Assembly: GCF_014203595.1 (NCBI RefSeq)
Contig: NZ_JACHJK010000003.1
Location: 310,001-374,000, forward strand
Direction: 5' to 3'
Source: Streptomyces echinatus
GTDB lineage: Bacteria; Actinomycetota; Actinomycetes; Streptomycetales; Streptomycetaceae
Length of the DNA: 64,000 bases
Shown: piece by piece, positions 16,504 through 25,320 of the stretch
How positions within the stretch are numbered: position 1 is the stretch's first letter
Layout: every line of letters begins with the position of its first letter
Program-made: the position numbers and the translations under genes
Notes under the pieces: model-generated
The model's database searches: none
The model's input: only the letters and a program-made list of their open reading frames with translations
Told to the model about the DNA's origin: nothing

Positions 16504-18999
16504 TCATGGGTGCGGGATGGGCAGTTCCGCCCAAATGATCTTGCCGTCCGGGGTGTAGCGGGTCCCCCAGCGCAGAGCGAACTGGGCCACAAGGAACAGT
16601 CCGCGGCCGCCTTCCTCGCCGGCCTTGGCCCGTCGCAGATGCGGGGCGGTACTGCTGTGGTCGGCCACCGCGCAGGCGAGTCGGTTCTCGGTCCGGATGA
16701 GGCGAAGCTCGACGGGGCCACGGGCGTGCCGGATGGCATTGGTGACCAGCTCGCTGACGATCAGTTCCGCCGAGAAGGCGAGTTCGTCCAGCTTCCACTG
16801 GTCAAGGCATTCCCCGGTCAACACGCGGGCCCTTCGCACGGACGTCGCATGGAAGGCCAGGTCCCACGCGGCGACACTCTCGGCGGGCAGCGGCCGGGGC
16901 CGGGCGACGAGGAAGGCGACGTCGTCACGGGGGCGATCGGGCAGCAGGGCACGCTCCACGGTGCCGCAGATGTCCTCCAGGGGGCGGTCGGGGTGAGCGA
17001 GGGCGAAGCTCAGCCGTTCCAACCCGGTGTCCGCGTCACCGTCCGAAGCCGTCAGCAGGCCATCGGTGTAGAGGGCCAGAACGGAGTCCTGCGGGATCTC
17101 CACCTCGGCCGACTCGAACGGCAGCCACCCCATACCCAACGGTGGTCCGGCCGGTATGCCGAGGAACTCCACCGGCTTGTCCAGATGGGCGAGGGCCGGT
17201 GGCGGGTGGCCCGCGCGGGCGAAGGTGGCGCGGCGTGTGACAGGGTCGTACACACCGTACAAGCAGGTGGCGCCGACCACGCCCTCGACTCCCGACGGGT
17301 TCGCTTGCTCTGCCTCTTCGGCCAGGCGATTGACCAGGTCGTCCAGGTGGTAGAGAAGTTCCTCGGGCGCCGGGTCCAGGTCGGCCAGGGTGTGCACCGC
17401 CGTCCGCAGGCGTCCCATGGTGGCTGCGGCGCGGATGCCGTGGCCGATGACATCGCCGACGACCAGTCCCACGCGGCCGCAGGCAAGGGGCAGCACATCG
17501 AACCAGTCGCCGCCCACACCCGCCTCGGTGTCCGCGGGCAGGTACCGGTAGGCGGCTTCCACGGCCGCCTGAGTGGGCAGCTTGGGGGGCAGCAGGCTTC
17601 GCTGCAGGGTGAGCGCCGAACTGTGCTCGCGATGGAACCGGCGCGCGTTGTCGATACAGACGGCGGCACGTGCGGCCAGCTCCTCCACCAGCAGCAGGTC
17701 TTCCCCCGCGAAGGCAAGGGGATCGCGCCAGCGCATGAGGGTGGCCACGCCCATGGTGACTCCGCGGGCCCGGAGCGGAACCACCATGTGGGAATGGATA
17801 CTCAGCTTGTGCATGCGCGCACTCCGCGCGGGGGCGTCGAGCAGCCAGGGGCTGGCCGGGTCCAGGACGGCGTTCAGTACAGGCGCGCCGGTCGACAGGC
17901 ACTGCCACTGCGGTGAACCTGGGGGGTAGTCGACCTCGTGCCCCGGCACGACGACGGCTTCGGGCACGTCCTCCCGGACCGAGCGGTGGACGACCCGGCG
18001 CAGGTCGCCGGGCCGGCCGGCATCCGTGACGTGGGGTTCCCGGCCGGCCAGTACATCGCCCATCAGGTCCACGGCGGTGAAGTCGGCGACCCCTGGCACC
18101 AGGACCTCGGCCAGTTCCCGCACGGTGAGTTCGAGGTCCAGCGTGCTGCCGATCACGGCACTGGCCTCGTTCAGCAGCACCAGCCGGCGCTGGGCTTGGT
18201 GCAGGTCGGTGACGTCCACCGATTCCTCGCAGACTCCCAGCGGCCGGCCCTCCTCGTCCTGCAGCCGGTAGTAGGAGAGCGACCAGACGTGTTCACGGCT
18301 GGGATCCGACGGGGGACAGCCTCGGTAATGCACATCCACGACGGTCCGCCCCGTGTCGAGCACCTCGCGCATGATCTGCGTGACCGAGGGCGGGTGCCGC
18401 GCGGAGAGCACCTGGCTTCCCGGGTACAGCTCGTCCTCGCTGCGCCCCAGATACTGCGCGAAGGGTCCGGGCAGCTCCAGCCGCGCCGCCTGGTTCGCCC
18501 ATGCGACCCGCAGGTCGGTGCCGTAGATCGTCAGACCGACCGGAGACTGCGTTGCCACTCCATGCAGCAACGCCTGCTGCAGCTGCCACTCCGCGAGCAG
18601 CTCGGCGTCCGTCAGCAGCAGCAGAGTGGCGGGGCCGTCGACGGTGTCGGGGAGGCTGCGGCACTCGACCGCCACCCGCACGGCACGACCGGAGCGGTGA
18701 CGCAAGGTGACCTCACGGACCCGGTGAGACGTACAGTCGGGGCTGTGCCACGCATCGCCCTCCCCCACCGGGGCCTGCGCCGACACCACACCGACCGGAC
18801 GGCCGAGGATCTCTTGCGCCCGGTAGCCAAGCAGTCGATCGGCCTCCGGACTCCACCCGGTCACCACTCCGTTGTGATCCAGTACGACGGTGGCGGCCCG
18901 GGTGACCCACAACGGGTCGCCGCGGCCGGCAGCCACGGGCCCGTTTGATGGTGTCTTCATCTCACGTCCGTTCTCGCGAGCCCGTGTCGCCTGGCACAT
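16504..18999 (-). CDS. Multi-sensor SpoIIE-type phosphatase with kinase-like ATPase domain (PAS-PAS-GAF-PP2C-HATPase)
   Basis: An 831-residue cytoplasmic protein. In order: a PAS domain (about 30-140, VVTGWSPEADRLLGY), a second PAS (about 150-275), a GAF domain (about 285-460), a SpoIIE/PP2C phosphatase (about 470-690: VGGDWFDVLPL, VGDVIGHGIRAA, AGHPPPA, LALYTDGLL, DDVAFLVAR), and an RsbW-type ATPase (about 710-831, SELIVSELVTNAIRHARG and GGRGLFLVAQ). Such proteins can dephosphorylate an anti-sigma antagonist and also phosphorylate it or bind a sigma factor. ATG 18999 has GGGGG five bases upstream; an internal ATG at 18960 has none. It is divergent from another PP2C gene; no STAS antagonist gene is adjacent. 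Confidence 0.92.
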   Translation of the reverse strand: MCQATRARENGREMKTPSNGPVAAGRGDPLWVTRAATVVLDHNGVVTGWSPEADRLLGYRAQEILGRPVGVVSAQAPVGEGDAWHSPDCTSHRVREVTLRHRSGRAVRVAVECRSLPDTVDGPATLLLLTDAELLAEWQLQQALLHGVATQSPVGLTIYGTDLRVAWANQAARLELPGPFAQYLGRSEDELYPGSQVLSARHPPSVTQIMREVLDTGRTVVDVHYRGCPPSDPSREHVWSLSYYRLQDEEGRPLGVCEESVDVTDLHQAQRRLVLLNEASAVIGSTLDLELTVRELAEVLVPGVADFTAVDLMGDVLAGREPHVTDAGRPGDLRRVVHRSVREDVPEAVVVPGHEVDYPPGSPQWQCLSTGAPVLNAVLDPASPWLLDAPARSARMHKLSIHSHMVVPLRARGVTMGVATLMRWRDPLAFAGEDLLLVEELAARAAVCIDNARRFHREHSSALTLQRSLLPPKLPTQAAVEAAYRYLPADTEAGVGGDWFDVLPLACGRVGLVVGDVIGHGIRAAATMGRLRTAVHTLADLDPAPEELLYHLDDLVNRLAEEAEQANPSGVEGVVGATCLYGVYDPVTRRATFARAGHPPPALAHLDKPVEFLGIPAGPPLGMGWLPFESAEVEIPQDSVLALYTDGLLTASDGDADTGLERLSFALAHPDRPLEDICGTVERALLPDRPRDDVAFLVARPRPLPAESVAAWDLAFHATSVRRARVLTGECLDQWKLDELAFSAELIVSELVTNAIRHARGPVELRLIRTENRLACAVADHSSTAPHLRRAKAGEEGGRGLFLVAQFALRWGTRYTPDGKIIWAELPIPHP

Positions 19000-19293
19000 G
19001 GCCGCCCCCTACTCAAGGATCGACCCACAGCGGGTGCGGCACAAACGCCCGCACAGGGCGGTGGAGTCGCCGGCTGAACCGGCTGCGAGGCCCCATCCGC
19101 TCGCAAGACCCGGCTCGCGAGGCTCCTCTTCTTCATCTCGGCGCGTGTTCACCGAGCCGATCGCGCCCACCGGACCGACGCCCGCCACCGGCTCCGCCGC
19201 GCTGAGGCTCGTACTCTCCCGCTCGTGCCGCCCCGTCTCACGTGTGAGGGAGGACGGGATCAATGTGAGACTGGGCAGGAAGAGGTGATCCCC

Positions 19294-20502
19294 GTGTCGG
19301 ACCCCCCACACGCGCCCGCCGATACCGCCCCCGCCGTCGACGAGAATCGGCTCGAACAACTGATCACCGAGGCGCAAACGGCCCTGCCGTTCGAACTACC
19401 CGCCCTTGCCGACCGATGCGCGTCGGCCCTCGGGCTGGGCTCCGCGCAGATCTACCTCGCCGACCTGCAACAACGGCTGCTCATTCCACTCGACGAAGCC
19501 TTGGAACCGCTGCCGACGGACCACTCCTCGGGCGGCTGGGCGTACCGGACGGTTTCCCCTCGGGTGGTGGATGCAGGTGACAGCTTGATCATCTGGATGC
19601 CTCTGATCGACGGTGCGGAACGTCTCGGCGTGCTGGCGGTGAACGCCGCCTCGCTCGACGGGCCGCTGATGCGCCGCAGCCGGATGCTGGCGAGTCTGTT
19701 CGCGATGCTGATCACCTCGAAGCGCGCCTACAGCGACTGGCTCGCCGCCCGTACCCGCACGGCGGCCATGGGATTGCCCGCCGAGATGCTGCGTGCCTTT
19801 CTGCCGCCGCGCACCATCGGCAGCAGAAGCTGCGTCTCGACGGCGGTCCTGGAACCGGCGTACGACGTCGCCGGCGACGCGTTCGACCACTCGGTGGTCA
19901 AGAACGTGCTGCACACCATGATCCTCGACGGCATGGGGCACGATCTGGTCGCCGGCCTGACCACGTCGGTCGCCATGGCCGCGGCGCGCAATGCCCGCCG
20001 CGGCGGTGGCGACCTGACCGACGTCGTCGGCTCCGTCGACCAGGCGCTCGCCCAGTGGCTGCCCGACCACTTCTGCACCGGTGTCCTGTGCCGGCTCGAT
20101 GCGGAGACCGGGGTGCTGCACTGGGTCAACTGCGGTCACCCCCCACCGCTGCTGATCCGTGCGGAGCGGGTGCTCGCCGGGGCGCTGGACAGCCACCCGC
20201 AACCGCCGATCGGTCTGGCCGGCCAACTGGTCCCAGCCGCCCGGCAGGTTCACGAGACGAAACTGGAGCCGGGTGACTGCGTCCTGCTGTACACCGATGG
20301 GGTCGTGGAGGCTCGCGACGCGGACGGTGCGGAGTTCGGGCTCGACCGGTTCACCGACTTCATCATCCGCTCCAACGCCGCCGGCGAGCGCCCGGCCGAG
20401 GTACTCCGGCTGCTCAACCACGCCGTCCTGGACCACCAGCGCACACAGCTGCGGGACGACGCGACCATCCTGCTCTTCGAATGGCGCCCGCAGTATCAGT
20501 GA
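19294..20502 (+). CDS. GAF-SpoIIE phosphatase
   Basis: A protein of 402 residues: a short N-terminus, a GAF-like sensor (about 15-160, FELPALADRCASALGLGSAQIYLADL), then a PP2C domain (about 190-400). The metal motifs are somewhat divergent: DVAGDAFDHS instead of GGDWYD, LDGMGHDLVAG instead of DVxGHGxxA, but NCGHPPPLL, LLYTDGVVEARD and LRDDATILLFE are present. GTG 19294 is preceded by an AGGAAGAGG stretch. Family members dephosphorylate Ser on anti-sigma antagonists in response to the sensor. Divergent from the 831-residue phosphatase; 294 bases separate the starts. Confidence 0.88.
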   Translation: MSDPPHAPADTAPAVDENRLEQLITEAQTALPFELPALADRCASALGLGSAQIYLADLQQRLLIPLDEALEPLPTDHSSGGWAYRTVSPRVVDAGDSLIIWMPLIDGAERLGVLAVNAASLDGPLMRRSRMLASLFAMLITSKRAYSDWLAARTRTAAMGLPAEMLRAFLPPRTIGSRSCVSTAVLEPAYDVAGDAFDHSVVKNVLHTMILDGMGHDLVAGLTTSVAMAAARNARRGGGDLTDVVGSVDQALAQWLPDHFCTGVLCRLDAETGVLHWVNCGHPPPLLIRAERVLAGALDSHPQPPIGLAGQLVPAARQVHETKLEPGDCVLLYTDGVVEARDADGAEFGLDRFTDFIIRSNAAGERPAEVLRLLNHAVLDHQRTQLRDDATILLFEWRPQYQ

Positions 20503-20670
20503 CGCGGGACCGCGCTGAGCCCGCGATCATCGTCGGACGCAGCGCCTCTTGGCCGGCCCGCGCCTGCCACACGCCGAGCAGTTCGCCGTTCCCCTCCAGG
20601 GGCAGGTCAAGGTGCTCGGCCGTCCCGATGAACGCCGGCCGATCAACCGCTTCCTCGCCGTACCGGCAGG

Positions 20671-20985
20671 TCAAGCCCGGCGCCCTCCGCCCGTGATCTT
20701 CAGTGGTTCCCCCGACGTCTTGCAGCCGCACCCGTCCCCGCCGGCGGTCTTCGGCCCGCAGGAACAGTCGCGGCGCCGGCCGAGCCACCATGTCCCGGCG
20801 GCGAGCACGGCCAGGACGACGGCGAGGGCGGGCAGCCAGCCCACCACCGCCCCGGCGCCCGCACCGACGACCCCGGCTGTGACCAGGACCGGCAGAGCGC
20901 AACACGCCACGCAGGCCAGAGCGGCGAGGCCGCCCAGGGCTTTCGGTGCCCGGTGGGGGCGCGGGTCAGCAGCAGGGTCCGGCAT
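20671..20985 (-). CDS. Small MerT-like membrane protein, Cys-rich
   Basis: A 104-residue protein with two membrane segments. The first carries a vicinal cysteine pair, ACVACCALPVL, comparable to the CC-P motif in the first helix of mercuric transporter MerT. After the second segment, the tail has CSCGP and CGCK. ATG 20985 has AGGAG seven bases upstream and overlaps the merR-like gene by 20 bases. Inference: uptake or binding of a soft metal (Hg, or another thiophile), under the adjacent MerR protein. A dedicated mercuric reductase is not seen, so the metal is not settled. Confidence 0.75.
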   Translation of the reverse strand: MPDPAADPRPHRAPKALGGLAALACVACCALPVLVTAGVVGAGAGAVVGWLPALAVVLAVLAAGTWWLGRRRDCSCGPKTAGGDGCGCKTSGEPLKITGGGRRA

Positions 20986-21412
20986 GACGGTTCTCCTCGG
21001 CGAGGCCGGTGAAGGGGATGGGGCAGCAGGAACTTCCGGCACAGACGGTCAGGTCGTCGCACCCGGCTCCTACGGCAGCGGCCAGGGCGTTGCGGATGGT
21101 GGTGAGGTCGGCGATCTTCGCATCGACCTCGGCGAGTTTCGCCTGTGCCCGCTCCTGGAGCCCCCCGACGGGGCGGCCGTGTCGCTGACGGCCCGCCTCC
21201 AAGAGCTCGGCGACCTCCTCCAGCGTGAAGCCGAGCCGCTGCGCGGCCTTGATCACCCGTAGCGTGGTCACCGCCTCCTCGCCGTAGAGGCGGTGGCCGC
21301 CGTTGCTGCGTTCCGGCTCGGCCAGCAGACCGCGCCGCTCGTAGTAGCGCAGGGTCTGGAGGTTCACCCCGGCCGCCTCGGCGACCTGCCCGCTGCGCAG
21401 CCCGGCGCTCAC
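20966..21412 (-). CDS. MerR-family metal-sensing regulator
   Basis: A 148-residue protein. The N-terminus has the MerR HTH (LRSGQVAEAAGVNLQTLRYY, ERRGLL, then RLYGEEAVTTLRVIKAAQRLGF). The effector end contains Cys at 118, 124, 129, 130, 147 and 148 in GCDDLTVCAGSSCCPIPF and HAGPCC, as expected for a thiophilic metal sensor of the mercury/soft-metal branch. The start overlaps the stop of the upstream gene by 4 bases, and the downstream MerT-like gene overlaps its own end, so the three are one operon. A MerR-type operator precedes the operon. Confidence 0.92.
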   Translation of the reverse strand: MSAGLRSGQVAEAAGVNLQTLRYYERRGLLAEPERSNGGHRLYGEEAVTTLRVIKAAQRLGFTLEEVAELLEAGRQRHGRPVGGLQERAQAKLAEVDAKIADLTTIRNALAAAVGAGCDDLTVCAGSSCCPIPFTGLAEENRHAGPCC

Positions 21413-21744
21413 CGCTGCCCTCCGGCGACGGTCCGCACGGCCAGAGCCTCCAGCACCGCGGCGTGCCGCTGGTCCACCGCGATGTCCAGGCCGATCAGGT
21501 CCTCGGCCGAGGTGACGGTGAAAGTGAAGAACGAGCAGCAGCAGCCCTCCCGCTCCGCCAGGTCCCGCACCCGTTCCTCGACGCCCGGTCCGCCGGCCAG
21601 GTCCAGGTGCAGCCGCAGCGGCTCAGGCCGCGACAGCGCGGTCAGCCGCTCCGTGAACAGCTCATCCCACTCCGCGACCCGCAGGGGCCGTTGCTCGGTG
21701 GGCAGCGTGCAGGACTGCGGTACCCACGCCAGATCACTACTCAT
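21409..21744 (-). CDS. Small protein with CCC motif, first gene of MerR operon
   Basis: A 111-residue soluble protein. Its distinctive feature is the run LAEREGCCCSFFTFTV in the middle of an otherwise alpha/beta sequence. I have seen such short proteins beside MerR regulators in actinobacteria, where they are annotated as hypothetical or arsenate-reductase-like; no function is established to my knowledge. ATG 21744 has GGGAG eight bases upstream; ATG 21765 would add seven residues. Inference: metal binding or delivery by the triple cysteine. Confidence 0.7.
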   Translation of the reverse strand: MSSDLAWVPQSCTLPTEQRPLRVAEWDELFTERLTALSRPEPLRLHLDLAGGPGVEERVRDLAEREGCCCSFFTFTVTSAEDLIGLDIAVDQRHAAVLEALAVRTVAGGQR

Positions 21745-21789
21745 CGTGCTCACTCCCGTCGTCATGTCCCCCGAGGGGGAACACCTCGG

Positions 21790-21821
21790 ACGGTAAACCT
21801 GTACCCAGGTACCGGTTGCAA
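21790..21821 (-). promoter_or_regulatory. MerR-type promoter/operator
   Basis: On the minus strand, TTGCAA (-35) is followed after 20 bases by TACCGT (-10), or after 19 by TTACCG. The spacer holds the inverted repeat ACCTG-GGTA-CAGGT. A stretched 19-20-base spacer filled by a dyad is the hallmark of MerR-activated promoters. It lies about 45 bases upstream of the first gene of the metal operon. Confidence 0.75.
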
Positions 21822-22394
21822 GCCCCGATCAGGGACTGGACCGACCATTCCTGGCGCCGCTCCCCCGGTTCGCATGCGCTGGAGGAACTGTTGACGGGCC
21901 GGCGGCGATCCGAGCTCCCACGGGGGCCAAGACCGAGTACCGGGAGATTCGTCAGGAAGGCATTCGATGCTTCCTCCGCTGGAGGGCGACTGGCACCGGC
22001 TGCAAGGCCAGCACCTCGAGGCTGGACGACGACGGTGCGTGGGCCGGCTGCGGCCTCGGACGGAAGGTCCGGCCGTCGCGATGCGTCATGACGGCGTATC
22101 ACCCGGCCGTGCGCGCCGGTCGAGATCATTGGCCGAAGTCTCCAGGGTTCGTCGAGATGCCGTCAGGGTCTGATCGACCTGTGCTGCGCGCATGGGTACG
22201 GCCGCCCCGGTCCCTCATCCGGCATGCGGGATCAGAGCTGAGGGCTGAGGATGGAGGAGGAGAGAGTCCCCGCAGCAGTATGCAGGCTGCGGGCCATCGC
22301 GCACGGCTGACGGTCCCAGGGGCTTCGGGGGCCGGGCGCCGTCCCGTCTGCGCCACTCCACCTTCAGCGAAAGACGCCGACGAAGGACGCCGCC
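21822..22394. other. Non-coding stretch upstream of HAD-M28 gene
   Basis: No recognisable gene or repeat. Frames on both strands are low-complexity Arg/Pro/Gly translations. The last 15 bases hold the ribosome site (GAAGGA) of the next gene. Confidence 0.4.
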
Positions 22395-24344
22395 ATGGCC
22401 GTGCTCTTCTTCGACATCGGAGCGACACTCGCGGATGTCAGCTTCGAAGCCGACGGTTCCCTCCGCTTCAGCCCCAGGCCCCGTGTACTGGACGTGCTGG
22501 ATCACTTCGCGGACGTACGCAAGGGCATCATCTCCAACCCGGGCCCCGGCCAGGGTGCGGCCGAGCGCGCCGCGGCGGCCCTCGACGAGGCGTTCGCCGG
22601 GCAGTTCGCGGACGACCGCCTCATCCACTGGGGCCCGAAGACCAGCCGGGCCATATTCGACGAGGCCGTCACGAGCGCGGAAGGCACAGCCGACGGCTGC
22701 GTTTTCGTCGGAGAGGACCACGACGAGCGCGCGTTGGCCCGTACAGCGGGCATGCGGACCGCGGCCCACCCCGTGTTCGCCCAGGCCGCCGTCGACAACC
22801 GCCCCGTCCTCTGGACGAGGATCGGCCTGCCCCAGGGCCGTACCCTCGCCCAGCTGGAGGCGCTGGCGAACGGCACCGAGGTGGTTCCCGTGCACGTCGC
22901 CTCCGACCGGCTCGTGCTCGCCATGGCAACCACGCTCGGGGCCGAGGTGCTTCAACGAGGCGGCTTCATCACCGACTTGCGGGGCAGCGTGGAGGACACC
23001 GCCGCCTTCCTGGTCCGGGACGACCGGCCAGTCACGATGCCCGAAGGCTTCACGGACGCTTCCGACGAGTCCTCAGCGGACACCGAGACGGTCCTGCGTG
23101 CCGCGGCGGCGTACGGCTTCGTCTGCGCTGAGGTGGCGGGGAAGGCCCCGCCGGTCGGCTCGCTCGGGCCGGCCCCGGGCGGCGTCTATGTGGCCGCCCC
23201 CGCTGGTACGGCGATTGAGCACGTACACCCGCCCGGCGCGCGGCCGGGCCACACCGAACGCCTCCTTCCCGACCCGGCACTCCTGTCTCGTCCCGGCGAG
23301 GTGCAGACCGAGGAGTTCGCGGTCGAGGGGCTGGCCGAGGGCTCCGGGAACGGTGTCCCGTCCCCGGAGACCGTCGCCGCGGTGCGAGCGGCCGTGACGC
23401 CGGAGGCTCTGCGCGGCCATGTGGCGCGTCTCTCCGGCGTCGACCCGCTGGTCGCCGGGCAGCCGGGGAAAGTCCGTAGCCGTGACGCGTCGGCCGCGGA
23501 CAACGCGCGCGTCGTGGATGCGCTGAGCCTCCGCTTCCAGGAGCTGGGGCTGACGGTGCGACGACATGCGTTCCGATGGCGGGGACACCGCCTGTTCAAT
23601 CTGGAGGCGGAGCACCGGGTCGAGGGCGCGGACTCCGCCGTACTCGTCACGGCGCATCTCGATTCCACCGCGGCGAGCGGCCACTTCGTCGATGCGGACG
23701 GGCGGCCCCGCCCCTACGATCCGGCGGTCGACCCAGCGCCCGGCGCGGACGACGACGGCAGCGGTACCGCGGCGGTGCTGACCGCGGCCGAATGCCTTCG
23801 TGCACTCATCGCGGACGGCAGGCAACCGACCCGCACGGTGCGTTTCGTCCTCTTCAATGCCGAGGAACAGGGGCTGGTGGGCAGCAAGTTCTACGCACGC
23901 GCCGCCGCGGCGACGGGCGACCGTATCGTCGGTGTCCTCCAGATGGACATGATCGCCGGTCTGCAGAGCGGCAGCGCGCCGACGGTGGAGATCCATGCCG
24001 GCTCGTCCGTGCCGGGACCGGTCGTGGGCGCGTCCGACGCGCTAGGCGACCTGGTCGCACGAACCGTCCGGGAGATCGCCTCCGACGTGACGGTCCAGCA
24101 GCTCACGGGCGCCGACGACCCTGCCGTGGGGCGCAGCGACCACGCGAGCTTCCATGAGCGGGGATGGGCGGCCGTCGCCGTCTCCGAAGACCTCTTCTCG
24201 TCCCCGCAGGGCACACCGGGGACCGGCACCCGGCAGTACCACACGCCGGGCGACACCATCCTCGACGAGGACCACGACACGCAGTTCGCGGCCTCGATCG
24301 CCCGCTGCGTCACGACGACCGCCCTGACGCTCGCCGGGCTGTAG
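22395..24344 (+). CDS. HAD-like domain fused to M28 zinc aminopeptidase
   Basis: A 649-residue protein with no signal peptide. Residues 1-150 resemble a HAD hydrolase: LFFDIGATLAD is the DxxxT nucleophile strand with the second Asp replaced by Gly, then KGIISNPGPG and FVGEDHDERALARTAGM as motif IV. From about 330 an M28 peptidase follows with all metal ligands: VLVTAHLDST, GADDDGSGTAAVL, FNAEEQGLVGS, QMDMIAG and SDHASFHERG. The middle part (150-330) is unassigned. M28 enzymes remove N-terminal residues using two zincs and are usually secreted; this one seems cytoplasmic. The GAAGGA site precedes ATG 22395. The loss of the second HAD Asp argues that this domain is not a phosphatase. Confidence 0.85.
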   Translation: MAVLFFDIGATLADVSFEADGSLRFSPRPRVLDVLDHFADVRKGIISNPGPGQGAAERAAAALDEAFAGQFADDRLIHWGPKTSRAIFDEAVTSAEGTADGCVFVGEDHDERALARTAGMRTAAHPVFAQAAVDNRPVLWTRIGLPQGRTLAQLEALANGTEVVPVHVASDRLVLAMATTLGAEVLQRGGFITDLRGSVEDTAAFLVRDDRPVTMPEGFTDASDESSADTETVLRAAAAYGFVCAEVAGKAPPVGSLGPAPGGVYVAAPAGTAIEHVHPPGARPGHTERLLPDPALLSRPGEVQTEEFAVEGLAEGSGNGVPSPETVAAVRAAVTPEALRGHVARLSGVDPLVAGQPGKVRSRDASAADNARVVDALSLRFQELGLTVRRHAFRWRGHRLFNLEAEHRVEGADSAVLVTAHLDSTAASGHFVDADGRPRPYDPAVDPAPGADDDGSGTAAVLTAAECLRALIADGRQPTRTVRFVLFNAEEQGLVGSKFYARAAAATGDRIVGVLQMDMIAGLQSGSAPTVEIHAGSSVPGPVVGASDALGDLVARTVREIASDVTVQQLTGADDPAVGRSDHASFHERGWAAVAVSEDLFSSPQGTPGTGTRQYHTPGDTILDEDHDTQFAASIARCVTTTALTLAGL

Positions 24345-24543
24345 AACAGCCTTGCCCGCCCGGCGGGTCTGGGTGACTCCGGCTTCGCGCAGGATCTGCC
24401 AGTGGTTGGACAACGTCGATCTGGGCACGTCCACGCCGTCCCGGCTGCACGCGCTCTCACCGTCCTCGGGGCCAGTGGGGCACCCCGGCGATGCGGACGT
24501 GGACTTGGCGGCAGTGCTGCACGCCCTGGGCGATGGGAGGCGA
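24342..24543. pseudogene. Scrambled ArsR-family regulator remnant
   Basis: Two pieces of one gene face opposite ways. On the plus strand, 24475-24543 reads VGHPGDADVDLAAVLHALGD, the usual start of short ArsR regulators. On the minus strand, 24434-24342 reads DVPRSTLSNHWQILREAGVT, the DNA-recognition helix of the same family. In an intact gene the second follows the first on one strand. The helix piece stops exactly at the stop codon of the M28 gene. Neither piece has a start, stop or neighbours that would make a working protein. Confidence 0.7.
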
Positions 24544-24694
24544 GCGCACGATCAGCACGCGCCTGAATGGAACGTCGCGTACGTCGAACCCGTCTCACGA
24601 GGCGCATCAGGTAACTGTCGCGGTCACCCGCCCGCCGGAGACTCCTCCGGCCTCTGACCATGGGTGACCGCGCATGGGGGAAGGAAGAGAATAG

Positions 24695-25117
24695 ATGAGG
24701 TCAACGGGCACCCGGCGACGCCTTGCCGGAACCGCGGCCGCGGCCCTGATCGCCGGTGCGGGTGTCCTCGCGGCAGCCCCCTCGGCGATGGCGAAAGCCA
24801 ACGTACTGACCATCGAGAAGGTGTCGCTCCAGAAGCCGGACGTACAGGTGAAGGTCGCCTACTCCTGCGATCCCGGCCTGGATCACCAACTCGTGGCCAA
24901 CGCGCAGACGCTGGGCACCCACGACGTGGCGACAGCCGCCGGCACCATCAAGCGGGACAAGCTCATCTGTGACAGCAACAGCCACCAGGCACAGGTGAAC
25001 ATGCGCCCGGCCACGGGTTCCCACTTCGTCAAGGGGAACAAGGTCAAGGTCACCGTCTTCTACTTCGACAGCGACGGCTTCAGCTACGCCCGCGAGGACG
25101 CGGCCGTCGTCCTGTAG
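24695..25117 (+). CDS. Small secreted protein
   Basis: A 140-residue protein with a Sec signal peptide: positive start RSTGTRRR, hydrophobic run of Ala/Leu/Gly, and a cleavage site near APSAMA-KA. The mature part of about 107 residues has two cysteines likely to form a disulfide (YSCDPG, LICDSN) and beta-rich sequence such as VQVKVAYSC and KVKVTVFYFDSDGF, suggesting an Ig-like sandwich. ATG 24695 is preceded by GGAAGGAAGAG. I do not recognise a named family. A strong terminator hairpin follows. Confidence 0.8.
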   Translation: MRSTGTRRRLAGTAAAALIAGAGVLAAAPSAMAKANVLTIEKVSLQKPDVQVKVAYSCDPGLDHQLVANAQTLGTHDVATAAGTIKRDKLICDSNSHQAQVNMRPATGSHFVKGNKVKVTVFYFDSDGFSYAREDAAVVL

Positions 25118-25186
25118 AGGGCCTCGCACCCTGGCACGGCGTCTTCGGGCCCTGCCTGCAGAAGGTCCCCCGACGCTTCGCCCAGT

Positions 25187-25216
25187 GGAGCCGTGCCCTT
25201 GTCCGGGCACGGCTCC
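25187..25216 (+). terminator. Perfect 12-bp stem terminator
   Basis: GGAGCCGTGCCC, six-base loop, GGGCACGGCTCC: a perfect 12-bp stem 70 bases beyond the stop of the secreted protein gene. The next gene converges from the other side, so it may serve both. Confidence 0.8.
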
Positions 25217-25320
25217 TCCGCGTACTCCCGGAGGAGCCCGGTAGCCGCGGAGAGCGGTCAGGCCCGCGCTCCCGAGGACGGAGTAGGCCGATCGAGTGAC
25301 GACGGCACTGGCCGGCCGGA

